Positions 1-7,665 of a DNA stretch of 64,000 nucleotides are shown here, one piece after another. Source of the DNA: Bacteroidota bacterium (GTDB lineage Bacteria; Bacteroidota; Bacteroidia; NS11-12g; UBA955); NCBI GenBank assembly GCA_016787485.1, contig JAEUUL010000014.1, forward strand, positions 1-64,000, written 5' to 3'. How positions within the stretch are numbered: position 1 is the first letter of the stretch; every line of letters starts with the position of its first letter. The position numbers and the translations under genes were made by a program. Below the pieces are notes generated by a model. The model did not search any database and was not told the DNA's origin. It saw only the letters and a program-made list of their open reading frames with translations.

Positions 1-848
1 CATTTCGGGGAGTACGAGCTATCTCTCAGTTTGATAGGCCTTTCACCCCTACCCTCAGCTCATCCGAAAACTTTTCAACGTTTACCGGTTCGGACCTCCA
101 TATCATGTTACTGATACTTCATCCTGGCCAAGGGTAGATCACAAAGTTTCGCGTCTACCCCCACTGACTATGCGCCCTGTTAAGACTCGCTTTCGCTTCG
201 GCTGCTCCCGTACACGGGATTAACCTTGCCAGTGAGGAGTAACTCGTAGGCTCATTATGCAAAAGGCACGCCGTCACCACGAGCAAGCTCGCGGCTCCGA
301 CCGCTTGTAGGCGTACGATTTCAGGTTCTTTTCACCTCCCTGTTCGGGATACTTTTCACCTTTCCTTCGCAGTACTAGTTCACTATCGGTCTCTCAGGAG
401 TATTTAGCCTTACCAGATGGTGCTGGCAGATTCACGCAAGATTTCTCCGGTCCCGCGCTACTCAGGATACTCGCCAAATGCAAAAGTTTACGCATACGGG
501 GCTATCACCCGCTATGGCCTAACTTTCCAGAAAGCTTCTGCTTAGCTTTTACATTATTATGCAAGTCCTACAACCCCCCGGATGCCGTAACAACCGAGGT
601 TTGGGCTATTCCCTGTTCGCTCGCCACTACTTAGGGAATCATTAAATTATTTTCTTTTCCTCCGCTTACTTAGATGTTTCAGTTCAGCGGGTTGGCTATA
701 AATTCCGATAAATCGGAAGGGTTCCCCCATTCGGAGATCTCCGGGTCACAGGTTTTTAGGCACCTAACCGGAGCTTATCGCAGCTGAACGCGTCCTTCAT
801 CGCCTCTGAGAGCCTAGGCATCCGCCGTACGCCCTTAGTAACTTATCC
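1..848 (-). rRNA. 23S ribosomal RNA, 5' part (cut by window edge)
   Basis: Read on the minus strand, the sequence has the conserved 23S 5' region (ACTAAGGGCGTACGG... then the GGATGCC and GCGATGAAGGACG blocks). Aligning ACTAAG with E. coli bases 10-15 puts nucleotide 1 near 848. Only about the first 850 bases (domain I and part of domain II) are present; the rest and the 5S gene lie beyond base 1. It is the distal gene of the rrn operon that starts upstream of 16S. The exact 5' end is set by RNase processing and is uncertain by a few bases. Confidence 0.97.
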
Positions 849-882
849 TATGAATTTCTTATAGAATATCTTATTTCCAACA

Positions 883-894
883 TGTCAAAGAACT
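883..894 (-). promoter_or_regulatory. boxA-like antitermination element before 23S
   Basis: The minus strand reads AGTTCTTTGACA, close to the bacterial rrn boxA consensus (E. coli TGCTCTTTAACA, B. subtilis TGTTCTTTGA). It lies in the spacer between tRNA-Ala and 23S, where a second boxA is expected. The same 10-mer AGTTCTTTGA recurs in the 16S leader at 2881-2890. A role in Nus-factor antitermination is inferred from family knowledge. Confidence 0.6.
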
Positions 895-999
895 CTTCCA
901 CCGAAGTGGACGGAGGTAAGCAACGGAATCGAACCGAACCTGCCGAAGGGCAGTACAACCATGTAAAAACCTGATAAAGAACGAAACTGCTAGCAGTTT

Positions 1000-1076
1000 T
1001 GGTGGAGAATAACGGATTCGAACCGTTGACCCCCTGCGTGCAAGGCAGGTGCTCTAGCCAGCTGAGCTAATTCCCC
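1000..1076 (-). tRNA. tRNA-Ala (TGC), CCA encoded
   Basis: The minus strand folds as a cloverleaf: acceptor GGGGAAT pairs with ATTCTCC, the D arm contains AGCTCAGCTGG, the anticodon loop is CTTGCAC (anticodon TGC), and the T arm contains GGTTCGAATCC. The gene ends with an encoded CCA. It sits between tRNA-Ile and 23S, the standard rrn spacer arrangement, and is released by processing of the rrn transcript. Confidence 0.96.
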
Positions 1077-1088
1077 GAAGAGTATTTG

Positions 1089-1162
1089 TAGTCCCGAGCA
1101 GATTTGAACTGCTGACCCCTACATTATCAGTGTAGTGCTCTAACCAACTGAGCTACGGGACT
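1089..1162 (-). tRNA. tRNA-Ile (GAT), CCA not encoded
   Basis: On the minus strand acceptor AGTCCCG pairs with CGGGACT, followed by discriminator A. The anticodon loop CTGATAA gives GAT (Ile), and the T arm is AGTTCAAATCT. The bases after the discriminator are CAA rather than CCA, so the 3' end must be completed by a nucleotidyltransferase, unlike the neighbouring tRNA-Ala. It is the first tRNA of the 16S-23S spacer. Confidence 0.95.
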
Positions 1163-1286
1163 GGGCAGATTCAGCAGCTGAGTTACAACCACTCTATCGG
1201 TTGATGTAAGCTTAAGAACGTCTAATATTTGAAAGAAAGTAAGAAATAACGAGCCAGCCGGTATTGTAATATTACTAGATTACTCT

Positions 1287-2812
<1,526 letters not shown>

Positions 2813-2878
2813 AAAAGATTTTGATCGCCAGCTTTTTCCCAAAAGATTTTGGGCGGCTCGCTATTCCTTACTTGTTTC

Positions 2879-2890
2879 TTTCAAAGAACT
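2879..2890 (-). promoter_or_regulatory. boxA-like antitermination element in 16S leader
   Basis: The minus strand reads AGTTCTTTGAAA, about 65 nt upstream of 16S and downstream of all four rrn promoters. It shares AGTTCTTTGA with the element before 23S. Position and similarity to boxA suggest assembly of an antitermination complex on the rrn transcript; this is inferred, not tested. Confidence 0.55.
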
Positions 2891-2945
2891 TTATAAATCG
2901 TGCCGTTGCACGTTTATCTCTTTATTCATTCCCAGAACGGGGCTG

Positions 2946-2977
2946 CAAAGGTAAGACTTTTTCAAACTAATTGTCAA
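2946..2977 (-). promoter_or_regulatory. rrn promoter P1 (proximal)
   Basis: On the minus strand TTGAC (2973-2977) is followed after 19 nt by TACCTTTG (2946-2953), the Bacteroidota -33/-7 pattern. Downstream bases CAGCCCCGTTCTGG are shared with the other copies, so the initially transcribed region is conserved too. It is the promoter closest to 16S. Confidence 0.85.
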
Positions 2978-3029
2978 GTCTTTTTTTTCGAAAATTTTCA
3001 GAACCCTTTTTACCTCCCAAATGGGGGTG

Positions 3030-3061
3030 CAAAGGTAAGTGAAGTCTTTTCAAAATGTCAA
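3030..3061 (-). promoter_or_regulatory. rrn promoter P2
   Basis: On the minus strand TTGAC (3057-3061), a 19-nt spacer and TACCTTTG (3030-3037), followed by CACCCCCATTTGGG. Spacing and -7 element are identical to P1, and the copy lies 84 bases further upstream. Confidence 0.85.
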
Positions 3062-3124
3062 GAGAAATTTTAATTTATTTTCTCCTGCCTTTTTTCTCCT
3101 CAGCATGTCACCAGAACGGGGGTG

Positions 3125-3156
3125 CAAAGGTATGCTTTTTATTTTGAGATTGTCAA
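3125..3156 (-). promoter_or_regulatory. rrn promoter P3
   Basis: On the minus strand TTGAC (3152-3156), a 19-nt spacer and TACCTTTG (3125-3132), followed by CACCCCCGTTCTGG. Its -33 element is the end of a perfect 13-bp inverted repeat (3152-3182), unlike the other copies. Confidence 0.82.
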
Positions 3157-3182
3157 GTAAAAAATAAACTTTTTTACTTGAC
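3152..3182. repeat. Perfect 13-bp inverted repeat overlapping rrn P3
   Basis: Arm GTCAAGTAAAAAA (3152-3164), loop TAAAC, arm TTTTTTACTTGAC (3170-3182). The left arm contains the P3 -33 element. As RNA it would make an AT-rich hairpin with a U run; as DNA it could be an operator. It might also act as a weak terminator for queA read-through, since queA ends at 3294 on the same strand. Confidence 0.6.
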
Positions 3183-3217
3183 TCTAAAAAATCATACACT
3201 GTGCCAGAACGGGAGTG

Positions 3218-3247
3218 CAAATGTACAACAAATACTGACATTTGCCA
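3218..3247 (-). promoter_or_regulatory. rrn promoter P4 (distal, degenerate -33)
   Basis: TACATTTG (3218-3225 on the minus strand) is followed by CACTCCCGTTCTGG, the same initiation block as P1 and P3. At the expected -33 position only TGG is present instead of TTG, so this copy is probably weaker or needs an activator. It lies just downstream of the queA stop codon. Confidence 0.6.
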
Positions 3248-3293
3248 GCGATGAAAACTGTTTTTTATATATTTATGCTGTTTTCGGGCTGAA

Positions 3294-4490
3294 TTACTGC
3301 CGTGCAGTCCCCGAATCAGGGATGAAAAGACAGGCGTCGCCATAGGATAGAAAGCGGTACCCATTGCGGATTGCCTGATTATATACCTCACGCCAAACCG
3401 GACCTATAAATGCCGCTACCAATAGTACGAGTGTGGAAGCTGGCTGGTGAAAATTGGTAATGAGTGCCCTGGAAGCTGAAAATTGGAATCCTGGCATGAT
3501 AAATATCGATGTAAGCCCCTGTAAATGCCCATGAACCTTGCAAATACGTATGCATTCGTTCAGCGCCTGGGGCCATGGGACTTCGAGTAAAGCAGGGTTA
3601 TAGCCATCGTCTGCTTGTATATGCAGGTAATCCTGCATACCCAACAAGCTGCGTGCGCCCACGAATCGCAGGCTTTCCAACACACGCATTGAGGTGGTGC
3701 CCACCGGCACCATGCCATTCGGCAATGTTTTGAGCCTTTGAAGCAACTGTTCTGAAACCACAAACCGTTCAGCGTGCATTTGGTGGCCTGCGGTTCCGGG
3801 CGAACTCACCGGTCGAAATGTACCTGCACCAACATGCAGTGTGAGGAATTCAACAGAATGGCCTTGTATTTCCAGTTGTTTCCACATGTTCCTGGTAAAG
3901 TGCAATGAAGCAGTAGGAGCAGCGACGGCACCTGCATTTATTGCAAACACAGACTGATAACGTTCCCAGTCTTCAGTTTCCGCCTCACGATTGAGGTATG
4001 GAGGTAGTGGTACTTTGCCAAAAATGCCCAGGCAATCTTCGATTTTATGTCCTGAATTAGATTGCAACTGAACAATATTTTTCTCTCTGTTCCACCATGC
4101 TACAGATAATGTAATGGTTTCTCCGGAAACAATTTTGCTCAATTCCAGCATTTCATCCTCTTTGAATTTACTGCGATTACCGACCATGGCCTCCCATATC
4201 CAGCCAGATTCATCCACGGGTGTAAGCAAGAATATTTCAATCTCAGCCCCTGTATTCTTGGTAAACTCCAGCCGCGCTGGAATTACTTTCGTGTCATTGG
4301 CGGCAAGTACAGAGTTTGCGGGCAGCAGACCCGGCAAATATTTAAACTTCTGATGATGTATATGGTGACCATTGTAAACAATTAGCCTGGAATCCTCTCT
4401 GTTTGCCAGCGGATATCTGGCAATTTGTTCGTCTGGCAAATCATAATCATAGTCTGCCATGGTCAGATTGGGCAAGAAACCAGATCCCAT
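3294..4490 (-). CDS. queA: S-adenosylmethionine:tRNA ribosyltransferase-isomerase
   Basis: QueA transfers and isomerises the ribosyl group of SAM onto preQ1-modified tRNA, making epoxyqueuosine in the cytoplasm. The N-terminus (YDYDLPDEQIARYPL, REDSRLIVY), the central AAPTASLHFT block, the LHVGAGTFRPV motif and the C-terminal LITNFHQPASTL segment are family hallmarks. It has 398 residues; the E. coli protein has about 356, and longer Bacteroidota versions are usual. The ATG overlaps the rdgB stop (TAATG), indicating coupling; a second ATG ten codons later (4460, MADYDYDLP) is an alternative start. It is the last gene of the plsY operon and ends about 45 bases before rrn promoter P4. Confidence 0.95.
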   Translation of the reverse strand: MGSGFLPNLTMADYDYDLPDEQIARYPLANREDSRLIVYNGHHIHHQKFKYLPGLLPANSVLAANDTKVIPARLEFTKNTGAEIEIFLLTPVDESGWIWEAMVGNRSKFKEDEMLELSKIVSGETITLSVAWWNREKNIVQLQSNSGHKIEDCLGIFGKVPLPPYLNREAETEDWERYQSVFAINAGAVAAPTASLHFTRNMWKQLEIQGHSVEFLTLHVGAGTFRPVSSPGTAGHQMHAERFVVSEQLLQRLKTLPNGMVPVGTTSMRVLESLRFVGARSLLGMQDYLHIQADDGYNPALLEVPWPQALNECIRICKVHGHLQGLTSIFIMPGFQFSASRALITNFHQPASTLVLLVAAFIGPVWREVYNQAIRNGYRFLSYGDACLFIPDSGTARQ

Positions 4491-5080
4491 TATTCCACCA
4501 TTCGAAGTCTTTGAGCCAGCAGTGTAACCGCACGATTGCGATGACTCATTGCGTTTTTTTCTGCTGAATCCATTTGTGCAAATGTCAGTGTTTGGCCGGC
4601 AGGCAGAAAAACCGGATCGTAACCAAAACCAGATTGCCCGGAGGGTTCAAGAGCAATGTGACCTTCCACCCTGCCTTCGAAATACTCAGCTGAACCAGCC
4701 GGTGAACAAAGGCAAAGTACACAAATGAACGCAGCTTTGCGATTTTCAATGGATTGCAAATTGTGCAACAGCAGTTGAACATTGTCATTATCAGTGGCTG
4801 AGGCTCCGGCATACCTTGCTGAAAACACTCCGGGTTCTCCATTCAAGGCATCCACTTCCAGACCACTGTCATCTGTCAATACCCAATAATCCGGGAAATG
4901 TGCCGTCAGTGTTTTGCACTTTTGCCAGGCATTTTCATGGAACGTATGTCCTGTTTCAGGAATAGGTTCATGAAAGCCAGCATCCTGTAAGTCGAGAATC
5001 CGGAAATTCACCTGAAGCATCTCTTTCAATTCTGATGCTTTGTGCCTGTTGTGGGTGGCTATCAACAGGGTTTTTGTCAT
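4490..5080 (-). CDS. rdgB: RdgB/HAM1-type dITP/XTP pyrophosphatase
   Basis: Hydrolyses non-canonical purine nucleoside triphosphates (dITP, XTP) to monophosphates, cleansing the nucleotide pool. The N-terminal LIATHNRHKASELKEML is the substrate-binding signature; LTDDSGLEVDALNGEPGVFSARYAG follows, with catalytic acidic residues, then GFGYDPVFLP and the C-terminal SHRNRA. At 196 residues it is full length. The ATG at 5080 was chosen because the only upstream in-frame candidate (5086) is TTG. The gene starts three bases after the scoA TGA and its stop overlaps the queA start. Confidence 0.95.
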   Translation of the reverse strand: MTKTLLIATHNRHKASELKEMLQVNFRILDLQDAGFHEPIPETGHTFHENAWQKCKTLTAHFPDYWVLTDDSGLEVDALNGEPGVFSARYAGASATDNDNVQLLLHNLQSIENRKAAFICVLCLCSPAGSAEYFEGRVEGHIALEPSGQSGFGYDPVFLPAGQTLTFAQMDSAEKNAMSHRNRAVTLLAQRLRMVE

Positions 5081-5082
5081 AA

Positions 5083-5784
5083 TCAAGGGTTGCGGGGGCG
5101 GGTTGTACGTTGCTCAATTCGCTTTTCGTACCCTGTTCCCTGAAAAATACGGTGAACAAAAATTCCCGGTGTGTGAATCTGGTCAGGGTCTAAAGAGCCA
5201 ACGGGCACGAGTTCTTCCACCTCGGCAATGGTGATTTTTCCGGCCATTGCCATCATGGGGTTGAAATTACGTGCGGTTTCCCTGTATATCAGGTTGCCCT
5301 GGGTGTCACCTTTCCAGGCTTTTACAATTGCAAAATCGGAATTGAACGCATGTTCTAGGAGGTACATTTTACCATTAAACTCCCGGGATTCCTTTCCTAT
5401 GGCTACCTCTGTGCCAAAACCTGCAGGGGTGTAAAACGCAGGAATACCTGCACCGGCTGCACGGCATCTTTCGGCAAGTGTACCCTGAGGGATGAGTTCC
5501 ACTTCCAATTCACCCGAAAGCAATTGGCGTTCAAACTCTTCATTCTCACCCACATAACTGCTGACCATCTTTTTCACCTGATGGTTCTGCAGCATCAGCC
5601 CGATTCCAAAATCATCCACACCTGCGTTGTTTGATATGCATGTGAGATTATTTATACCTTTAGTTACTAGCGCAGAAATACAATTCTCAGGAATGCCGCA
5701 CAGTCCGAAACCACCCAACATGATAACAGCACCACTTTGAATATCGAAAATGGCTTCTTCTGCGTTTGAATATACTTTTTTCAT
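5083..5784 (-). CDS. scoA: 3-oxoacid CoA-transferase subunit A
   Basis: Subunit A of a succinyl-CoA:3-ketoacid (or acetate/acetoacetate) CoA-transferase, which moves CoA between carboxylic acids. The family opening [31 protein letters not shown] and the [11 protein letters not shown] block are visible. The length of 233 residues fits the A subunit. The ATG at 5784 was chosen because it begins the conserved opening and follows the clpS stop by seven bases. Odd: subunit B, whose glutamate forms the covalent CoA intermediate and which is normally adjacent, is absent here; rdgB follows instead. B must be encoded elsewhere or A is an orphan. Confidence 0.88.
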   Translation of the reverse strand: MKKVYSNAEEAIFDIQSGAVIMLGGFGLCGIPENCISALVTKGINNLTCISNNAGVDDFGIGLMLQNHQVKKMVSSYVGENEEFERQLLSGELEVELIPQGTLAERCRAAGAGIPAFYTPAGFGTEVAIGKESREFNGKMYLLEHAFNSDFAIVKAWKGDTQGNLIYRETARNFNPMMAMAGKITIAEVEELVPVGSLDPDQIHTPGIFVHRIFQGTGYEKRIEQRTTRPRNP

Positions 5785-5791
5785 TGAGGTA

Positions 5792-6073
5792 TTATTGTTC
5801 CAGTCTGGCAGACAGTCCCTGATCACAGAGGGCTGAGCATACCGGAATCATTTCTTCCAAATCACCGGTTTTCACGGCATATTTCCCTTTGGTATGAACC
5901 AACCAGGCACATTGTTCTGCCTGAAGTGCATCATGCCCGCAATAATGAATCAGACACTCTATCACCCAATCGAAGGTATTTACCTCATCGTTATACAACA
6001 CGATTGCCCATTGAGATGCCACATCTGCTGCAAGTGATGTTTCTTCTAATATATAAGGAGTATATGCAGGCAT
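5792..6073 (-). CDS. clpS: ATP-dependent Clp protease adaptor ClpS
   Basis: Small adaptor that binds the N-domain of ClpA/ClpC-type ATPases and delivers N-end-rule substrates. The 93 residues include the core [20 protein letters not shown], equivalent to the LLNDDxTPMxFVxxVL motif of ClpS, and a later [16 protein letters not shown] segment corresponding to the conserved VHxxGxAVxGxYxxExA region. It sits between plsY (4 nt upstream) and scoA in a tight operon; no clp protease gene is in the window. Confidence 0.9.
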   Translation of the reverse strand: MPAYTPYILEETSLAADVASQWAIVLYNDEVNTFDWVIECLIHYCGHDALQAEQCAWLVHTKGKYAVKTGDLEEMIPVCSALCDQGLSARLEQ

Positions 6074-6077
6074 ACAA

Positions 6078-6728
6078 TCAGGCGTTGCGATAATGACGAG
6101 GGAGCAATCTGGCTTTATTTTCGTTTCCGGTTAACAACCGGTTAATGTTTTTGCGGTGTGTGAGAATGACCATGAGTGCCGCACAGATACCAAAGGAGAT
6201 GAACAATGGCTCATGTTTTTTGAAAATCCAGATAAGCAGAATGGGGAACATGACTGCGGCAAAAATTGAACTAAGGCTTACATACCGGGTAGACATGAGC
6301 ACACCCACAAAAATACCCAAACACAGCAATGCGCTGAGGTAGTGAATTGCGATGAGCATACCAAACAGGGTGGCAATGCCTTTGCCGCCCTTGAATCCGG
6401 CGAAGACCGGAAACAAATGGCCCACTACAGAAGACAAGCCAAAGAGCAGTTGAATATTGACGTACAGTGTTTTATTTGTTACGGGGCTGATATCCGGCAG
6501 GTAGTTTACCAAACATGCGGCGGTGAACCCTTTAATAACATCCATTGCTAAAACACCAATACCGGCTTTTTTCCCCAATACACGAAAAGTGTTGGTGGCA
6601 CCGGCATTTCCACTGCCATGCTCACGTACATCAATGCCATAAAACGCCTGGCCAACCCACACAGCACTGGGAATAGAGCCCAGTAAATAAGCGAGTATTG
6701 CCAATGCTACAATAGAAACGGGAATCAT
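6078..6728 (-). CDS. plsY: Acyl-phosphate:glycerol-3-phosphate acyltransferase PlsY
   Basis: Membrane acyltransferase using acyl-phosphate to make lysophosphatidic acid, the first step of phospholipid synthesis. The PlsY motifs are visible: LLGSIPSAVWVG, then REHGSGNAGATNTFR in the phosphate-binding loop, and later GGKGIATLFG. About five hydrophobic segments span its 216 residues. An upstream ATG at 6812 would add 28 residues, but a promoter -7 element (TATTTTTG, 6750-6757) lies inside that extension, so the ATG at 6728 is preferred. First gene of a five-gene operon with clpS, scoA, rdgB and queA. Confidence 0.93.
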   Translation of the reverse strand: MIPVSIVALAILAYLLGSIPSAVWVGQAFYGIDVREHGSGNAGATNTFRVLGKKAGIGVLAMDVIKGFTAACLVNYLPDISPVTNKTLYVNIQLLFGLSSVVGHLFPVFAGFKGGKGIATLFGMLIAIHYLSALLCLGIFVGVLMSTRYVSLSSIFAAVMFPILLIWIFKKHEPLFISFGICAALMVILTHRKNINRLLTGNENKARLLPRHYRNA

Positions 6729-6749
6729 GCAGATAACAAAATAAGGGTG

Positions 6750-6778
6750 CAAAAATAACAATTTGATGTTTGATGCAA
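6750..6778 (-). promoter_or_regulatory. Promoter of the plsY-clpS-scoA-rdgB-queA operon
   Basis: On the minus strand TTG (6776-6778), an 18-nt spacer and TATTTTTG (6750-6757), followed by CACCC as in the rrn promoters. Predicted transcription begins near 6743, leaving a leader of about 15 nt before the plsY ATG at 6728. Confidence 0.65.
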
Positions 6779-6943
6779 GTCGTAAACCGGATAAGAAGGA
6801 AACTAAAATCATGTAAAAAAGCGCAATTAGCCTTTCAGAGTAAGGGAAATTGCACTTTTAAAATTGCTGTACCATTCGAATCTGGCCAGCCCTTTTAAAT
6901 ACTATGCCCATATATCCCGTGGGCGGAAAAGCCGAAAAACGAT

Positions 6944-6951
6944 TAGATTTG
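6944..6951 (+). promoter_or_regulatory. -7 element TAGATTTG of the PKD lipoprotein gene
   Basis: TAGATTTG matches TAnnTTTG and ends seven bases before an in-frame ATG at 6958, so the transcript would be nearly leaderless. No convincing TTG is seen at -33. It supports ATG 6958 over the upstream in-frame start at 6904. Confidence 0.5.
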
Positions 6952-6957
6952 CGATTT

Positions 6958-7653
6958 ATGATTTTTTCAGAAACAGCTAAACATATTGGGATAATCACTT
7001 TTATCGGGGTGCTGGTTACCTTTATCGCATGCCGAAAAACACCTGATCCCGTGGCAGATTTTGCACTGAACACCCTAAACCCGAAAGAAGGTGAAGTGGT
7101 GCTTTGCACACAGAGAAGTAAGAATGCGAGCCAATATGAATGGAGGACAGATAACGGCAGCTTCAGCAGTAATGAGGCTCAGCCTGCCATTCATTTTGAT
7201 TTACCGGGTTCCTGTAAACTCACATTGACTGTTAAAAACAAGGATGGAAAGGCTGCTGTTAAAAGTGTGGATGTTGTAGTTCTGCCAGACACCATTTGGC
7301 GTCTGAGTAACAATGATAAAAAAGTATGGCATATAAGGAGTATTGTGTATGCCGGAAATGAATTGCTTACCGAAGATTGCCAGAATGATGACGAGTTTAT
7401 CTGCTATAAAACAGGCGCAGACACCTTTCAAATTACCGAGGGCAGCAAAAAATGTCCGGATGGCAGCTATCCATTTGCCATGCCCGGAAGCGGACAGTGG
7501 AAATTTGATACGAAAAAGAGGGCTCTGCAATTTGCACTTGTTGCATTCGGAAGCCCTATAAACCTCAGCTTTGCAAGTACAAAATGCTCACGCGACAGTT
7601 TTATAGGCTATGACAGTGTGAATGACGTTTACCTGAAAATGGTGCGGAAATAG
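6958..7653 (+). CDS. PKD-domain lipoprotein, function unknown
   Basis: The 231-residue protein begins with a hydrophobic segment ending in a lipobox-like VTFIAC (Cys at residue 25), so it is probably lipid-anchored. Residues about 30-105 resemble a PKD/Ig-like domain: NPKEGEVVLCTQRSKNASQYEW, an Ala-rich turn and CKLTLTVKNKDGKAAVKSVDVVV. The C-terminal part (from TIWRLSNNDKKVW) has no motif I recognise; it resembles lipocalin-like domains seen in Bacteroidota lipoproteins only in its W-x-L-x-x opening. Four Cys may form disulfides. Convergent with the M36 protease gene. Confidence 0.75.
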   Translation: MIFSETAKHIGIITFIGVLVTFIACRKTPDPVADFALNTLNPKEGEVVLCTQRSKNASQYEWRTDNGSFSSNEAQPAIHFDLPGSCKLTLTVKNKDGKAAVKSVDVVVLPDTIWRLSNNDKKVWHIRSIVYAGNELLTEDCQNDDEFICYKTGADTFQITEGSKKCPDGSYPFAMPGSGQWKFDTKKRALQFALVAFGSPINLSFASTKCSRDSFIGYDSVNDVYLKMVRK

Positions 7654-7665
7654 GGTTTCTATTTC
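7647..7665. repeat. 7-bp inverted repeat spanning two convergent stop codons
   Basis: GAAATAG (7647-7653), loop GGTTT, CTATTTC (7659-7665). The plus-strand gene's TAG and the minus-strand gene's TAG sit on opposite arms. The stem is short and AT-rich with no U run, so its value as a terminator is doubtful. Confidence 0.35.

Noticed and set aside
1-848. 5S rRNA within the window
   Set aside because: It would follow the 3' end of 23S, which lies beyond the left edge.
3050-3391. 113-codon minus-strand frame over the rrn promoters
   Set aside because: It overlaps queA out of frame and spans three promoter copies; composition is not protein-like.
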